From SAR324 cluster bacterium (GTDB lineage Bacteria > SAR324 > JACQKK01): a stretch of DNA of 5,705 nucleotides. The position numbers and the translations under genes were made by a program. The notes beneath the pieces were generated by a model. The model ran no database searches, was not told the DNA's origin, and saw nothing but the letters and a program-made list of their open reading frames with translations. This document shows, piece after piece, positions 5,600 through 5,705 of the stretch. The first letter of the stretch is position 1. Each line of letters starts with the position of its first letter. The stretch lies in assembly GCA_022572825.1 (NCBI GenBank), contig JACZVE010000227.1, forward strand, positions 1 to 5,705, written 5' to 3'.

Positions 5600-5705
5600 A
5601 TGGGGAACGGGAAGATAATAAAACTGGGCTTTATTTTAATAATAATAATTGTTTCGCTTTTTATCAGTTTTGGATGCCAGTCCGCTGAGGACGATGTAGA
5701 TATAG
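5600..5705 (+). CDS. Start of a putative lipoprotein gene, cut by the window end
   Basis: Thirty-five complete codons are visible from the ATG at 5600-5602, preceded by GGAG (5588-5591) 8 nt upstream. The N-terminus has positively charged residues (MGNGKIIK), then a hydrophobic run rich in Leu, Ile and Phe, ending SFGC at residues 23-26, then acidic QSAEDDVD. This is the layout of a lipoprotein signal peptide with Cys26 as the lipidated residue, although Ser at -3 is less usual than Leu. The gene diverges from oppA and is much AT-richer than it. The body of the protein is missing, so no function can be given. A transmembrane anchor is the alternative reading. Confidence 0.55.
   Translation, partial: MGNGKIIKLGFILIIIIVSLFISFGCQSAEDDVDI

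Overview
The window looks like part of a GC-rich proteobacterial chromosome. A Gram-negative of the beta- or gammaproteobacteria is most likely, judging from the periplasmic binding protein, a lipoprotein start and a C-rich dispersed repeat containing CCTCACCCCC. I cannot name the species. Most of it is an oligopeptide ABC-transporter locus on the minus strand, read from right to left: oppA (periplasmic binding protein, 5220-3610), oppB (permease, 2014-1097) and oppC (permease, 1086-115). The two ATPase genes usually found in such loci are not in view; they could lie beyond position 1 or elsewhere.

The operon is interrupted. Between oppA and oppB lies a visibly AT-richer block (about 2090-3502) that does not belong to the transporter. 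It holds the broken 5' part of an IS1380-family transposase gene, a small intact gene for a single-pass membrane protein, and AT-rich sequence without recognisable genes. Both edges fall inside a dispersed palindromic repeat. Removing the block and one copy of the 4-bp direct repeat ATTT rebuilds a repeat that matches, over 17 bp across the junction, the intact copy just downstream of oppC (25-114). The block also carries imperfect inverted repeats near its two ends. I read it as a decayed or non-autonomous IS1380-type element, with the membrane-protein gene as a possible passenger.

Region by region: 1-114, palindromic repeat and unassigned edge; 115-2014, oppC and oppB, 10 bp apart; 2015-2089, oppB leader and left half of the split repeat; 2090-3502, insertion; 3503-3609, right half of the repeat and GC-rich hairpins after oppA; 3610-5220, oppA; 5221-5599, divergent intergenic region with a plausible oppA promoter; 5600-5705, start of a plus-strand lipoprotein-like gene cut by the window edge.

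Functionally, OppA would capture peptides in the periplasm and deliver them to the OppB-OppC channel in the inner membrane. All three transporter genes look intact. The insertion puts about 1.6 kb between oppA and oppB, so co-transcription from the oppA promoter may be reduced or lost.
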